From Lysinibacillus fusiformis (GTDB lineage Bacteria; Bacillota; Bacilli; Bacillales_A; Planococcaceae), in contig NZ_CP070490.1 of NCBI RefSeq assembly GCF_016925635.1, forward strand, positions 3,912,001 through 3,976,000: a stretch of 64,000 nt of DNA, in the 5' to 3' direction. Position 1 is the first letter of the stretch. Every line of letters begins with the position of its first letter. A model generated the notes under the pieces. The model was not told the DNA's origin and ran no database searches. It saw only the letters and a program-made list of their open reading frames with translations. Both the position numbers and the translations under genes were made by a program. Shown here one piece after another: positions 25,466 to 35,479 of this stretch.

Positions 25466-27199
25466 ATGCAGGCAGTTAAACAGTTAGGGCAGTATTTGGG
25501 GCCTTATAAATTTTTCACTTTGATTGCGCCGCTTTTGATGGTGCTGGAGGTGACGATGGATTTAATTCAGCCGACCATTATGCAGCATATGATTGATACG
25601 GGGATTGCCAATGGGGATAATCGCTATGTATTGAATATGTTTGTGTGGATGCTTGGCAGTGCAATGCTCGGACTGATCGGTGGGGTTGGTTGCTCGTATT
25701 ATAGCTCGAAGGCAGCGATTCATTTTGCGTCGGATGTTCGGCAGGCTCTTTATGAGAAGATGATGACGTACTCGGCTAAGGAGCGAGATGCGTTTACGAC
25801 GGGGAAGCTGATTACGATTTTAACGAGTGATGTGGAAAGTATTCAGCGTGCCTTTATGATGACGCTGCGTATTTTTGTGCGTGGGCCGTTGCTCTTTATT
25901 GGTGCAGTGATTATTGTGTTTGTCACAGCACGTGAGCTTTTTTCTATACTTCTGATTATCGTGCCTTTATTGATTATTGCGATGTATTTTTTCACGAAGT
26001 ATTCGGGCGTCCTATATCGTCGTGTTCAGGAGGCAATTGATGCCGTCAATACGAAGCTACAGGAAAATTTGGCGGGTATTCGTGTCGTCAAAGCCTTTCG
26101 TCGTGAGACACAGCAGGTGGCACAGTTTGGCGAATTAAATGAGGCGTTGACAAAACGTTTCATTACAGCTGAGCAAATTGTCGGCGTGCTTGTGCCCTTT
26201 ACGATGTTTGTTGTCAATCTAGGGATTGTAGCGGCGCTTTGGCTAGGAGCTATTAAGGTAGAGGCGGGGACGTTGCAAGTTGGTGTTATTCTTGCGTTTA
26301 TCAACTACTTAACGATTATTTTAAATGGACTGATGTCCTCTAGTATGGTGCTGATGCAAATTGCCCGCGCCTTGCCTTCGGGAGAACGCATTGTGGACGT
26401 GTTAAATAAAGACATTGCTGTCAAGGAAGCACAAAATGCACTGACAGATCCAATAAAAGGAGCCGTTGACTTTGATCAGGTGAGCTATCGTTATTATGAG
26501 ACAGCTGAGGATGTTCTCAAAAAGATTTCATTTTCTGTGAAGCCAGGGCAAACGGTTGGCATTATTGGGAAAACAGGTAGTGGTAAATCGACGCTTGTGA
26601 AGCTATTACCTCGCTTATTTGATCCTACTGGTGGGGAAATCCGTATAGACGGCAAACCGCTACAATCGTATGCGCTTGCAACCTTACGTGCGCATATTGG
26701 TTTTACCTCACAAAAAGCCTTATTGTTCTCTGGGCCGATTGAAAAAAATATTCTTCTCGGCAAGGATGATGCGACAGCCGAGGACATGCAACAGGCATTA
26801 GAGGCGGCATGTGCCAGTGAAATTGTGGAGCGGCTTGATAAGGGCTTAGCGCATGAATTGTCACAAGGTGCAACGAATCTATCTGGTGGGCAAAAACAGC
26901 GCCTTGCTTTAAGTCGTGCGTTTATTCGAAAGCCTGCCATTTTAGTGCTGGATGATACAACGTCAGCGCTCGATAGTGCATCGGAACAACATGTGCAGCA
27001 GGCCATTGCCACACATTATCAAGACACAACGACCTTCATCGTAGCGTCGAAAATTGCCTCCATTCAGCAGGCAGATGTTATTTTGGTACTAGAGGATGGA
27101 GACATTGTTGGGCAAGGAACCCATCAGCAGCTTCTACAATCAAATGCGCATTACCAAGCAATTTACGCGTCACAGCAAAAGGCTGGTGAACAAGGATGA
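25466..27199 (+). CDS. Heterodimeric ABC exporter, subunit with degenerate ATPase site
   Basis: A 577-residue half-transporter: six membrane helices (residues 1-310), then a nucleotide-binding domain with Walker A GKTGSGKST, signature LSGGQKQR and Walker B ILVLDDTTSALD. The catalytic Glu after Walker B is Asp (DD instead of DE), as in the non-catalytic-site subunit of exporters such as TM287 and BmrC. It overlaps its partner gene by 4 bases. Resembles B. subtilis YfiB. Likely exports drugs or lipid-like compounds; the substrate cannot be read. Confidence 0.9.
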   Translation: MQAVKQLGQYLGPYKFFTLIAPLLMVLEVTMDLIQPTIMQHMIDTGIANGDNRYVLNMFVWMLGSAMLGLIGGVGCSYYSSKAAIHFASDVRQALYEKMMTYSAKERDAFTTGKLITILTSDVESIQRAFMMTLRIFVRGPLLFIGAVIIVFVTARELFSILLIIVPLLIIAMYFFTKYSGVLYRRVQEAIDAVNTKLQENLAGIRVVKAFRRETQQVAQFGELNEALTKRFITAEQIVGVLVPFTMFVVNLGIVAALWLGAIKVEAGTLQVGVILAFINYLTIILNGLMSSSMVLMQIARALPSGERIVDVLNKDIAVKEAQNALTDPIKGAVDFDQVSYRYYETAEDVLKKISFSVKPGQTVGIIGKTGSGKSTLVKLLPRLFDPTGGEIRIDGKPLQSYALATLRAHIGFTSQKALLFSGPIEKNILLGKDDATAEDMQQALEAACASEIVERLDKGLAHELSQGATNLSGGQKQRLALSRAFIRKPAILVLDDTTSALDSASEQHVQQAIATHYQDTTTFIVASKIASIQQADVILVLEDGDIVGQGTHQQLLQSNAHYQAIYASQQKAGEQG

Positions 27200-29007
27200 G
27201 TCAAAGTCAACCAAAGCAAATGAATTTTGGACGTGGACCGCGTATGGGAGGACCAGCTGAGAAGGCGAAAAATCAAAGGGAGACATTGTCACGCATATGG
27301 CATTATGTCAAGCAGCAAAAAGTAGGGCTGTTTTTCTCTATCTTTTTTGTCATCGCTTCGACCTTTTTAAGTCTTGCAGGGCCCTATATGATTGGGCATA
27401 TTATTGATGATTATATTATGAAAAAGGATATCGACGGAACGATTCGTTTAGGCATCCTGTTGGCCGTTATTTTTACGGTAGCCTCTATACTGACTTGGCT
27501 GCAAACCTATGTCATGATTCATGTGGCAATGAAAACCATTCGGACATTGCGTCTCGAATTATTTCAAAAGCTTCAAACGCTGACATTACGCTTCTTTGAT
27601 CAGCGTGCACTTGGGGATTTAATGAGTCGTGTGACCAATGATATCGATAATTTAAATACCGCACTCGCACAAAGTGTTACGCAAATCGTGTCGTCCATTT
27701 TAACTGTCGTTGGTGTCAGCATCGCGATGTTTACACTAAGCTGGCAATTAGCGATCGTGACATTGATTATTATTCCGCTGATCGTTTTCACAACCAAGCA
27801 AATCATTCAACGCAGCAGTAAAAATTATGCAGCACGACAACGAGATCTTGGGAAGCTGAACGGCTATATTGAGGAAATGATTACAGGAGCGGAGGTACTT
27901 ACGCTGTTTGGCAAGGAGCAGCAAACGATTGATACGTTCCATCAGCAAAACGAAAATCTACGAAACTCCGCCCAACGAGCAGAAATTACCTCTGGCTTAC
28001 TAGGACCGATTAATAACTTTATGAATAACTTAGGCCTTGCTGTCGTCATCGGAACGGGTGCTCTTTTAGCAGTAAAGAGTATTGTTACGGTTGGGATTAT
28101 TGCCGCCTTTGTGACCTATACACGGCAATTTTTCCGTCCGCTTAATCAGCTATCCAATCTATTAAACACCTTCCAATCTGCTATTGCTGGGGCAGAGCGT
28201 GTTTTTGAAATACTAGATGAACCTTCAGAGGTGGCAGATCAACCGGATGCCATCAAGGTGGCAACGCTCAAAGGGGATGTTGTTTTCAAGCAAGTGTCAT
28301 TTAGCTATGAGCCAAACAAGCCTGTGTTAAAGAATATTGACTTCCATGCCAAGGCAGGAGAGACCATTGCTCTTGTTGGTCCGACAGGCTCAGGCAAAAC
28401 GACGATTATTAATTTACTAACACGTTTTTATGACGTCGATCAAGGTGAAATTTTGATTGATGGGCATCATATCGAACATTATCAAATGGCAACGATTCGT
28501 CAAAGAGTTGGCGTGGTTTTACAGGACACGTATTTGTTCTCTGGTACGATTCGTGAAAATATTCGCTTTGGGAAGCTAGATGCGACAGATGAAGAGGTTG
28601 TGGAAGCGGCAAAAATTGCGAATGCGCATCATTTTATTAAATATTTACCAGCTCAATACGATTCTCTCGTGCAGGCAGGAGGAGCCAATTTAAGTCAGGG
28701 ACAGCGACAGCTTATTGCGATTGCCCGTGCCATTTTAGAGAATGCCGATATTTTAATTTTGGATGAAGCGACATCGAGCGTGGATACACAAACAGAGGTC
28801 GATATTCAAAAAGGCTTACAGCATTTAATGCAGGGACGCACAAGCTTTGTTATTGCCCATCGTCTGAAAACAATCGAGAATGCCGATCAAATCCTCGTGA
28901 TTCAGCAGGGAGAAATTGTTGAGCAGGGTAATCATCAAGAGCTGATGCAGCAGCAGGGCATTTATCGTCATCTTCAACAAAAACTATTGTTAGAGCAGGT
29001 CGAATAG
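27196..29007 (+). CDS. Heterodimeric ABC exporter, catalytic subunit
   Basis: A 603-residue half-transporter, partner of the preceding one. A 30-residue cytoplasmic N-terminus (MNFGRGPRMGGPAEKAKNQR) precedes six helices. The ATPase domain has Walker A GPTGSGKTT, signature LSQGQRQ and Walker B ILILDEATSSVD with the normal catalytic Glu. The LSQGQ signature in place of LSGGQ completes the degenerate site formed with the partner. Resembles B. subtilis YfiC. Confidence 0.92.
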   Translation: MSQSQPKQMNFGRGPRMGGPAEKAKNQRETLSRIWHYVKQQKVGLFFSIFFVIASTFLSLAGPYMIGHIIDDYIMKKDIDGTIRLGILLAVIFTVASILTWLQTYVMIHVAMKTIRTLRLELFQKLQTLTLRFFDQRALGDLMSRVTNDIDNLNTALAQSVTQIVSSILTVVGVSIAMFTLSWQLAIVTLIIIPLIVFTTKQIIQRSSKNYAARQRDLGKLNGYIEEMITGAEVLTLFGKEQQTIDTFHQQNENLRNSAQRAEITSGLLGPINNFMNNLGLAVVIGTGALLAVKSIVTVGIIAAFVTYTRQFFRPLNQLSNLLNTFQSAIAGAERVFEILDEPSEVADQPDAIKVATLKGDVVFKQVSFSYEPNKPVLKNIDFHAKAGETIALVGPTGSGKTTIINLLTRFYDVDQGEILIDGHHIEHYQMATIRQRVGVVLQDTYLFSGTIRENIRFGKLDATDEEVVEAAKIANAHHFIKYLPAQYDSLVQAGGANLSQGQRQLIAIARAILENADILILDEATSSVDTQTEVDIQKGLQHLMQGRTSFVIAHRLKTIENADQILVIQQGEIVEQGNHQELMQQQGIYRHLQQKLLLEQVE

Positions 29008-29048
29008 GGAATAATAAAGATACATCTTCCAGAAGGCGAGGGATTGAC

Positions 29049-29468
29049 ATGTATGAATTAAAGACCAAAGAAACCGATGTAAGTGTCATTGAATTTATTG
29101 AAAGTGTAGACCATCCAAAAAAGCGAGAAGACGCCTACCGATTATTGGATATTTTTACAGAGGTCTCAGGCCATGAAGCCAAAATGTGGGGACCAAGCAT
29201 TATCGGCTTTGGTAAATATCATTACAAATATCAAACAGGCCATGAAGGTGATGCACCACTTGTTGGCTACTCCCCTCGCAAAGCGAAAATTAGCTTATAT
29301 TTTGCCCCAGGTGATGAGCGGGAACAGCTATTACAGCAATTTGGCAAGCACACAACAGGGAAAGCCTGCGTTTATATTAACAAGCTGGATGATGTGGATG
29401 AAGACATCTTAAAAGCCCTTATACAACAAACGATCGATTTTGTACAAAAAACCTATCCAGATGCTTAA
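29049..29468 (+). CDS. DUF1801-family protein
   Basis: A 139-residue soluble protein. VIEFIESVDHPKKREDAYRL, then KMWGPSIIGFGKYHYKY, and SPRKAKISLYF are the standard DUF1801/YdhG-like motifs. The function of the family is not established; it is related by fold to frataxin-like and iron-binding proteins. It starts 41 bases after the exporter operon and may be read through from it. Confidence 0.85.
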   Translation: MYELKTKETDVSVIEFIESVDHPKKREDAYRLLDIFTEVSGHEAKMWGPSIIGFGKYHYKYQTGHEGDAPLVGYSPRKAKISLYFAPGDEREQLLQQFGKHTTGKACVYINKLDDVDEDILKALIQQTIDFVQKTYPDA

Positions 29469-29475
29469 TTTCAAG

Positions 29476-29504
29476 AAAGCTGCCTATTAGTAGGTAGCTT
29501 TTTT
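29476..29504 (+). terminator. Terminator after the DUF1801 gene
   Basis: AAAGCTGCCTA pairs with TAGGTAGCTTT across a TTAG loop, followed by T residues. Confidence 0.85.
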
Positions 29505-29594
29505 GTATGAAATTTATCTATTTTCTCCAAAAATTTAGTAGAAATTTATTTTTAACGTGTATCCTTGCAAGTATTAACAGAAGGGGAGATACGT

Positions 29595-30572
29595 ATGAAA
29601 AAGAAATTAAAGAAAATGGTTGTCTACATGGGGGCATTCATCGTGCTTGGAATGATGATAGTTTGTATCTACCACTATAGTTTAGTACAGAAGGAGTCAG
29701 CTATTTTACAACCTAACGGCACATTAAACAATGTAGATGGTCAAAACATCCATGTTTATCAGGAGGGGACTGGCGACGATACATATGTCTTTATGGCAGG
29801 CTCAGGCATTGCAGCACCCGTATATGAGCTAAAAGGGCTGTATCGTAAGTTTTCACAGCATCATCAAATTGCAGTAGTCGATCGAGCTGGCTATGGCTAT
29901 AGCGACGTAGCCCATGATGATAGAGGTATCGATACCATTTTAGCGCAAACACGACAGGCACTTCTACAAAGTGGACTTGAGCCACCCTATGTCCTCGTGC
30001 CACATTCCATTTCAGGGCTAGAGGCGATTTACTGGGCACAAAAATACCCCGATGAAGTAAAGGGCATCATTGCGCTGGACATTGGCTTACCTAGTCAATA
30101 TGTAAAGCATCCAATGGGGACGGTCGATCGTTGGATGGTGAGGGGAATGCACCTCGCTACTAAGCTAGGCGTACATCGACTTATGCCATCTCAGGTCTAT
30201 AATCCACAAGTATTGAACATGTCTTTTTTAACGGCACAGGAAAAGGCAATCTATCAGGCGTTGTCCTTTAAGCAATTTTTTAATGAGGCTATGCAAAATG
30301 AGCTGTTACAGGTCTATGAAAATAGTTTACAATCAGAACAGCTTCCAAAGCCGCAAGCCACCCCTATCTTACTGATTGATGCCATTGCGGAAGACAATAA
30401 ACATTCGAAATATACGAGGCAAAATCGGCAGGATTATGCAGATTTTGCGAAGCAATTCACCTATGCACAAGTGAAAGAGGTCAGTGGCACACATTGTATA
30501 TATCTTTATCAGCCCGAGGAAATCTATCAACTAGCGCTGGCATTTATGAAAACAGAAAGGTCGATCAGATGA
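29595..30572 (+). CDS. Membrane-anchored alpha/beta hydrolase
   Basis: A 325-residue protein with a basic N-terminus and one membrane helix (VVYMGAFIVLGMMIVCIYHY), then an alpha/beta-hydrolase domain outside the membrane. The oxyanion region is FMAGSGIAAPVYE, and DRAGYGYSD follows. The nucleophile Ser lies in VPHSISGLEA and the catalytic His in SGTHCIYLY. The ATG at 29595 has GGGGAG 6 bases upstream. Its stop overlaps the response-regulator start (ATGA), so the three genes form one operon. The hydrolase may act on the envelope signal or be the output of the two-component system. Confidence 0.82.
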   Translation: MKKKLKKMVVYMGAFIVLGMMIVCIYHYSLVQKESAILQPNGTLNNVDGQNIHVYQEGTGDDTYVFMAGSGIAAPVYELKGLYRKFSQHHQIAVVDRAGYGYSDVAHDDRGIDTILAQTRQALLQSGLEPPYVLVPHSISGLEAIYWAQKYPDEVKGIIALDIGLPSQYVKHPMGTVDRWMVRGMHLATKLGVHRLMPSQVYNPQVLNMSFLTAQEKAIYQALSFKQFFNEAMQNELLQVYENSLQSEQLPKPQATPILLIDAIAEDNKHSKYTRQNRQDYADFAKQFTYAQVKEVSGTHCIYLYQPEEIYQLALAFMKTERSIR

Positions 30573-31240
30573 AGGGATTTAGGATTTTAATTGTAGAAGA
30601 CGATCACATGATTGGTGATTTGCTCCAAAAAATAGTACAGCGAGAGGGTTATGAAGCGATCTGGAAAACGGATGGCAAGGATATGATGGCACTGATTCAG
30701 CAGGTGGATTTAGTCATTATGGATATTATGCTGCCAGGAGAGGATGGCTATCAATTAAGCAAAAACATTAAACGATTAGGCTTAAATATTCCGATTATTT
30801 TTTTATCGGCACGTAATGATATTGACAGTAAGCTAGAAGGATTGATGGTCGGAGAGGATTACCTGACAAAGCCATTTGATCCGCGAGAGCTGTTGCTAAG
30901 GATGCAAAAAATGCTGGCACAACAATATGGTACATTTACGCAAATTCAGCATTTATTTATTGATGGGGAGCGCCGTCAAGTGTTTCATCAAAGTATCCAT
31001 AATGAAATTGCCCTGACAGCGATCGAGCGAAAAATTTTCTTTTATTTATTCGACAATCGAGACAGAGTGTTAACAAAGGATCATTTCTTCGATTATCTTT
31101 GGCCGCTCGATGAACGCAATCATAATATTTTGAATGTCCATATTAAAAAAATTCGAACAAAGCTACAGGACCCAGCAGGCAATATTGTGCAAAATATTTA
31201 TGGAGAAGGGTATCGTTTGAATACCTATACTAGAAAATGA
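30569..31240 (+). CDS. OmpR-family response regulator
   Basis: A 223-residue regulator. The receiver domain has the acidic pair ED at 10-11, the phosphorylated Asp52 in IMDIMLPGEDG and the conserved Lys in YLTKPFDPRE. The C-terminal winged helix contains LTAIERKIFFYL and VHIKKIRTKL before GEGYRL. Start at 30569, overlapping the hydrolase stop; the longer in-frame ATG at 30494 lies within the hydrolase gene. Paired with the histidine kinase that follows. Confidence 0.92.
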   Translation: MKGFRILIVEDDHMIGDLLQKIVQREGYEAIWKTDGKDMMALIQQVDLVIMDIMLPGEDGYQLSKNIKRLGLNIPIIFLSARNDIDSKLEGLMVGEDYLTKPFDPRELLLRMQKMLAQQYGTFTQIQHLFIDGERRQVFHQSIHNEIALTAIERKIFFYLFDNRDRVLTKDHFFDYLWPLDERNHNILNVHIKKIRTKLQDPAGNIVQNIYGEGYRLNTYTRK

Positions 31241-32226
31241 CCTTAAAAACCAAATACCGCACTTTATTATTTGTAGCGATTGTGAGTGTGCCCATTGTGC
31301 TATTAGGCATTAGTGTGGCCATGTCTATTCTATATGACAAGGCCTTTAAAATGAAAAATGGTGGCATCCCGTTTCATGAGTCCTTTGCCTATCCCGTTAT
31401 GTTGCTTACGTTTGTGTTAGCTTTAGGATTGCTCGCATGGCTATTTTCCACATCGATACATTCTTTATTATCCAAAATTACATTACTCAATAAAACAATT
31501 CGAAAACTAGCGAGTAATGAACGGATACCTGATACGTTAACCGTAAGCAGTGAGGATGAAATCGGGCAGCTTAGCCAATCTGTCAATCTCTTAATTGAGC
31601 GTACAACTTACAGGGAATTAGAGCTAGCACAGCAGCAGGAGCTTCAGAAAGAGCTGCTACAAAAGTTGCGACATGACATCCATACGCCATTGACGGCCAT
31701 TCGTTTGCAGTTGTTTTATCTAGAGGATCAATTACAGGGACAGCCGAAATTGGTGGAATCCTTAAATGCACAAATTCAATATATCACGAATTTAACGAAT
31801 GCCTTTCAGTTACAGTCCTTTGATACGAGTGAACAGTCCTATGTCATGCAGGAGGAGGTCCAGCTTGTGCCATTGTTAGAAATGATGATGAGGAAGTGGC
31901 AGTATTTATATCGCATGCAGAACATTATTCTAAGTTTTCATCATGATGATTTACAAGCAACTTGGCTTAGCAATGAATTATGGCTACAGCGTTTATTCGA
32001 TAATGTTTTTCAAAATACATTAAAGCATGCCCAAGCAACCAAGCTAGTGGTGACGATTAAAAACGGACAGCTTACGATGTGTGATGATGGCATCGGCTTT
32101 CATCCTGACGATGACCACGATGGACTTGGGCTGAAAATCATACAGGATATTGCGCAAACGCTGAACATCGAAGCCTCTTTACAATCAAACAGGGATGGCA
32201 CCGTCTTCTGCTTTACGCACCAATAA
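31237..32226 (+). CDS. Sensor histidine kinase
   Basis: A 329-residue kinase with two membrane helices near 12-30 and 50-70 and only a short external loop, so it probably senses within the membrane or through a partner. A HAMP-like segment ends near 120. The phosphorylated His146 lies in KLRHDIHTPLTAI; the N box is LFDNVFQNTLKHA and the G boxes are CDDGIGF and GLGLKII. ATGA overlap with the regulator gene. Two-helix kinases with small loops are typical of envelope-stress and antibiotic sensors in Firmicutes. Confidence 0.9.
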   Translation: MTLKTKYRTLLFVAIVSVPIVLLGISVAMSILYDKAFKMKNGGIPFHESFAYPVMLLTFVLALGLLAWLFSTSIHSLLSKITLLNKTIRKLASNERIPDTLTVSSEDEIGQLSQSVNLLIERTTYRELELAQQQELQKELLQKLRHDIHTPLTAIRLQLFYLEDQLQGQPKLVESLNAQIQYITNLTNAFQLQSFDTSEQSYVMQEEVQLVPLLEMMMRKWQYLYRMQNIILSFHHDDLQATWLSNELWLQRLFDNVFQNTLKHAQATKLVVTIKNGQLTMCDDGIGFHPDDDHDGLGLKIIQDIAQTLNIEASLQSNRDGTVFCFTHQ

Positions 32227-32256
32227 AAAACAACGGCAAAGACTGCCGTTGTTTTT
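32226..32256. terminator. Bidirectional terminator
   Basis: AAAAACAACGGCA pairs with TGCCGTTGTTTTT around a 5-base loop, between the convergent kinase and EamA genes. Confidence 0.88.
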
Positions 32257-32260
32257 CCAT

Positions 32261-33130
32261 TTAAACTGATTTTCGTTGCTGTAGTAAGAACAGGGCAAGT
32301 CCCAGTAAAATGACCATAATCCCTACGCCTTGTTGAACGGAAATCATCTCATCTAAAATAAAATAAGCTAATATACAGGTGCCGATCGTTTCGCCTAAAA
32401 TACTCATGGAAATCACGGTTGTACTTAACCATTTCAATAGCCAATTAAAAATGGTTTGCCCGAAAATCGTCGCAATGACAGCCAGCCCTACAAGGGACCA
32501 CCATGTGGAGGCTGAATAATCGAAAAATGACTCTTTCATCAAGAGGGCATAAACGGCTAAAAAGATCGAGCTACTGCCATAGCCGATAATGGAATAGGGA
32601 ATGAGTGATAAATCTTTGCGTACAGATTGCCCGATAAAAAAGTAGGCTGTAATAATCCCTGCCGCAATAAAGGCTAGAATATCACCATAAAGGGCTTGTC
32701 CACTGATCTGGAAATCTTGCCAGCCAATGATGAAGCAGCCGATGATCGCTACGAAACAGCCCAAAATTGCACCTTTTGAAAATCGTTCTTTAAATAAGAA
32801 ATAACTGCCTACTAAAGAGAATAGTGGCTGTAGTGTCACAATGACGGTTGAACTAGCCACAGATGTGTAGTTTAATGATTCAAACCATAAAACATAATGA
32901 CAGGACAAAAATAAGCCTGATAAAATGCCAAGTCCCCACTGCTTTTTTGAGAGGCTAGCAAGCTCCTGCCGCAAGCCCTTCTGAGCTAATAAAAACGGTA
33001 GAAGCACCAGCATCGCAAAAAATAGTCGATAAAAGGCTGTAATCGCTGGTGGTGCATCAGCGAGCTTAACAAAAATAGCTGAGGTGGATAACGCAAATAC
33101 TGCAAAAAATAACGAGATGTAATAAAACAT
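32261..33130 (-). CDS. EamA-family (DMT) transporter
   Basis: A 289-residue membrane protein with ten predicted helices in two EamA repeats (LFFAVFALSTSAIFVKLADA in the first, GDILAFIAAGIITAYFF in the second). PPAITAFYRLFFAMLVLLPF and SVASSTVIVTLQPLFSLV are typical of the drug/metabolite transporter family. It probably exports a small metabolite. No operon partner. Confidence 0.9.
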   Translation of the reverse strand: MFYYISLFFAVFALSTSAIFVKLADAPPAITAFYRLFFAMLVLLPFLLAQKGLRQELASLSKKQWGLGILSGLFLSCHYVLWFESLNYTSVASSTVIVTLQPLFSLVGSYFLFKERFSKGAILGCFVAIIGCFIIGWQDFQISGQALYGDILAFIAAGIITAYFFIGQSVRKDLSLIPYSIIGYGSSSIFLAVYALLMKESFFDYSASTWWSLVGLAVIATIFGQTIFNWLLKWLSTTVISMSILGETIGTCILAYFILDEMISVQQGVGIMVILLGLALFLLQQRKSV

Positions 33131-33239
33131 GATGTACTCCTATACTTTTACAAGATTAATAATGACAAACCTATTATAGTGCAGTCGACATGAATAATAT
33201 AGGGTTTTTAGAATATTGGCACAAAACATCATCCTGCAA

Positions 33240-34097
33240 CTAATTCTGTTCAAGCAAGGATTCAATGACCTGCTTTAATTGCAGGATGAAGGGCTGCTTG
33301 CTATCATCTTTTTTATGAATAAAAACCGTTTCAATAATATGATGGAGATTGTCTAATTCATAAAAATAAAGGTCAGGGCAAGGATAGAGTGCTAGTAATT
33401 TCGTATTTAATACAGCCAATGTATGCTCGATTTCAAGAAAATCGAGAATACTACTAACCGATTTGATTTCTTTCATCGTAAAAGGAACCTGCTTCTCAGT
33501 GAGCCATTGTGCTAATGCATGGGTATACATGCAGCCCTTACTTAACACAAGCAATGTGACTGGTGTCCGTTGTTCAAAGTCAATGATATGAGCAGAGCTT
33601 GAGATGACTTCGAATGTTTCAGTGGCGATGACATCATAGTGTAAATCGCTATAATGCTTGATTGGATTACTTGTTAATGCACAATCTATTTCCGCCAGAT
33701 GGACTTTATGATTTAAGGACGTACTCGATTCTACAGTGAAATCTACATCAATCGGACTTTGACTGGCTTGTAGCGCGTTCATGATGGATGGACCATAGAT
33801 TTTAATGGTTGTATGAGATGTACCCACATGAATGTGTGTTTGCGTCGGGCCGATGTTATGTAAAAAATCCTCATAATTTTGAGCAACTTTCTTTAAAAAT
33901 TGTAAATAATGATCACCTACCTCTGTCAGCTTTAAGCCTTGAGGCGTTCGTTTAAAGACCTCCTGCCCAATTTCACGCTCCATTTTTTTCACCTTTGCTG
34001 TTAAGGCAGATTGTGTGTAATTGGTGATTTCAGCCGATTTACTCAAGTTTTGCCTTTCAAGAAGCTCCATTTTTAAGGCAATTTCTTCAATGTTCAT
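33240..34097 (-). CDS. LysR-family transcriptional regulator
   Basis: A 285-residue LysR regulator. The winged-helix domain runs LLERQNLSKSAEITNYTQSA then LTAKVKKMEREIGQEVFKRT, ending in GLKLTEVGDHYLQF. A substrate-binding domain follows from about residue 90. The ATG at 34097 has GAGGA 5 bases upstream; an earlier in-frame ATG at 34142 has no such site. It is divergent from an MFS transporter with palindromic sites between them, and so likely controls it. Confidence 0.88.
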   Translation of the reverse strand: MNIEEIALKMELLERQNLSKSAEITNYTQSALTAKVKKMEREIGQEVFKRTPQGLKLTEVGDHYLQFLKKVAQNYEDFLHNIGPTQTHIHVGTSHTTIKIYGPSIMNALQASQSPIDVDFTVESSTSLNHKVHLAEIDCALTSNPIKHYSDLHYDVIATETFEVISSSAHIIDFEQRTPVTLLVLSKGCMYTHALAQWLTEKQVPFTMKEIKSVSSILDFLEIEHTLAVLNTKLLALYPCPDLYFYELDNLHHIIETVFIHKKDDSKQPFILQLKQVIESLLEQN

Positions 34098-34127
34098 GTT
34101 GTTCCTCACACACCTATAGAATTTTTT

Positions 34128-34215
34128 GATAGCGGCTATCATTTTCCTCCATTTTACGTACGCTAGCTGTCCACGTAAACTCTAGGTAACGAAAAGGTAT
34201 ACTGCAAAGCGGTAT
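34128..34215. promoter_or_regulatory. LysR/MFS divergent control region
   Basis: Two inverted repeats stand in the shared region: the perfect GATAGCGGCTATC (34128-34140) and the interrupted ATACTGCAAAGCGGTAT (34199-34215). Spaced dyads like these are usual LysR-type binding sites. The second one is next to the transporter's start. Confidence 0.5.
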
Positions 34216-34235
34216 AAACCTGATGGAGGGTTATT

Positions 34236-35450
34236 ATGCATACATATTATCGATGGGTCATTTTACTTGTGGCTACACTTTCGCAGACAGCCGCAACCTT
34301 TGTGACCTACGGGATGGGGCCAGTTGCCTCTTTTTATCAAATGGAATGGCACTTAACGTCCTTCCAAACAGGACTGATTGTTTCAGCCGTCAATATTGGA
34401 CCGATTTTCTCCATGCTGCTATTCGGCTATCTCATGGATAAAAAGGGAGAGAAGCAGATTATTGGATGGGGTTCAATTATTCTGGGCCTGTCAGCCTTAT
34501 TGCTCATTCCTGTGAATCATTATACGACATTGCTACTCGTATTAATAGTTGTGGGAATATGGTATGGCAGTGCGCAAACGGGTGGCAGTACAGCTATAGT
34601 GAAATGGTTTCCTGACAAGCATCGAGGACTTGCTATTGGGATTCGCCAGACAGGTATTCCAATTGGCGGTGCATTGGCTTCAACTGTGCTGACTTATTTG
34701 TATCAACTTCATCATCATCATCTTTCCTCTGTCCATTTAACACAGGGCTTGATGGCGATTGGTGGGGGACTATTATTTTTATTGCTGTACAAAGAACCAA
34801 AACAGCATGTAAGCGCTGCGGCAGCTCCCATTCCTTTTAAAGAGAAGATGCGTGCAATTCGGCACAATCGAGCGCTCTATCCTTTATTTTTTGTTGGCAT
34901 GGTCATGATGTCCCTGCAAATGATTATCATTGCTCACTTTATGAGCTATTTACATCAAGAGGGTGGTTATTCATTAACGGAGGCAGGGCGCTATTTAAGT
35001 CTGATTTTACTTGGTGGGATGCTTGGGAGGATTGTGCTTGCTTGGATGAGTGATCACTATTTCGCTCAAAGGCGAGAGCCATTATTAGTGTTCGTCATGG
35101 TCGCTACATTTCTGATGATTGGCTGTCTGCCCTTTGTCATACATAGCCAGGGCTTGATGATTATTTTTTGCGGTGTGTTTGGTTTTTTAGCACTTGGCTG
35201 GTACTCCTTATATATCACTTGTGTTACCGAACAATCGGATTCTCAAGCTGTTGGGCTGACTGTTAGTGCAGCGTTAACGATTAATCAGTTCTTTATTGTC
35301 TTGGCACCAACAGTTTATGGCTTATTGGTTGCTGTTTTTTCCAGTTATCAGCTCGCTTTGGATCTCGTCGCTGTCATGGTATTACTTGGGGCTTTTCACT
35401 TATATCGAACAACCCAAAGTAGTCTAACTCCTGAAAGTTCGGTAAAATAA
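34236..35450 (+). CDS. MFS transporter
   Basis: A 404-residue carrier with twelve predicted helices. GYLMDKKGEKQIIGWG between helices 2 and 3 is the MFS loop motif, and AIGIRQTGIPIGGALAS is in helix 5. It resembles the CynX/NarK-like and oxalate-type carriers, but the substrate is open. ATG with GGAGGG upstream. Divergent from the LysR gene. Confidence 0.88.
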   Translation: MHTYYRWVILLVATLSQTAATFVTYGMGPVASFYQMEWHLTSFQTGLIVSAVNIGPIFSMLLFGYLMDKKGEKQIIGWGSIILGLSALLLIPVNHYTTLLLVLIVVGIWYGSAQTGGSTAIVKWFPDKHRGLAIGIRQTGIPIGGALASTVLTYLYQLHHHHLSSVHLTQGLMAIGGGLLFLLLYKEPKQHVSAAAAPIPFKEKMRAIRHNRALYPLFFVGMVMMSLQMIIIAHFMSYLHQEGGYSLTEAGRYLSLILLGGMLGRIVLAWMSDHYFAQRREPLLVFVMVATFLMIGCLPFVIHSQGLMIIFCGVFGFLALGWYSLYITCVTEQSDSQAVGLTVSAALTINQFFIVLAPTVYGLLVAVFSSYQLALDLVAVMVLLGAFHLYRTTQSSLTPESSVK

Positions 35451-35479
35451 GGGAAAAGAGGAAATGGAGGTTGCTGCGA

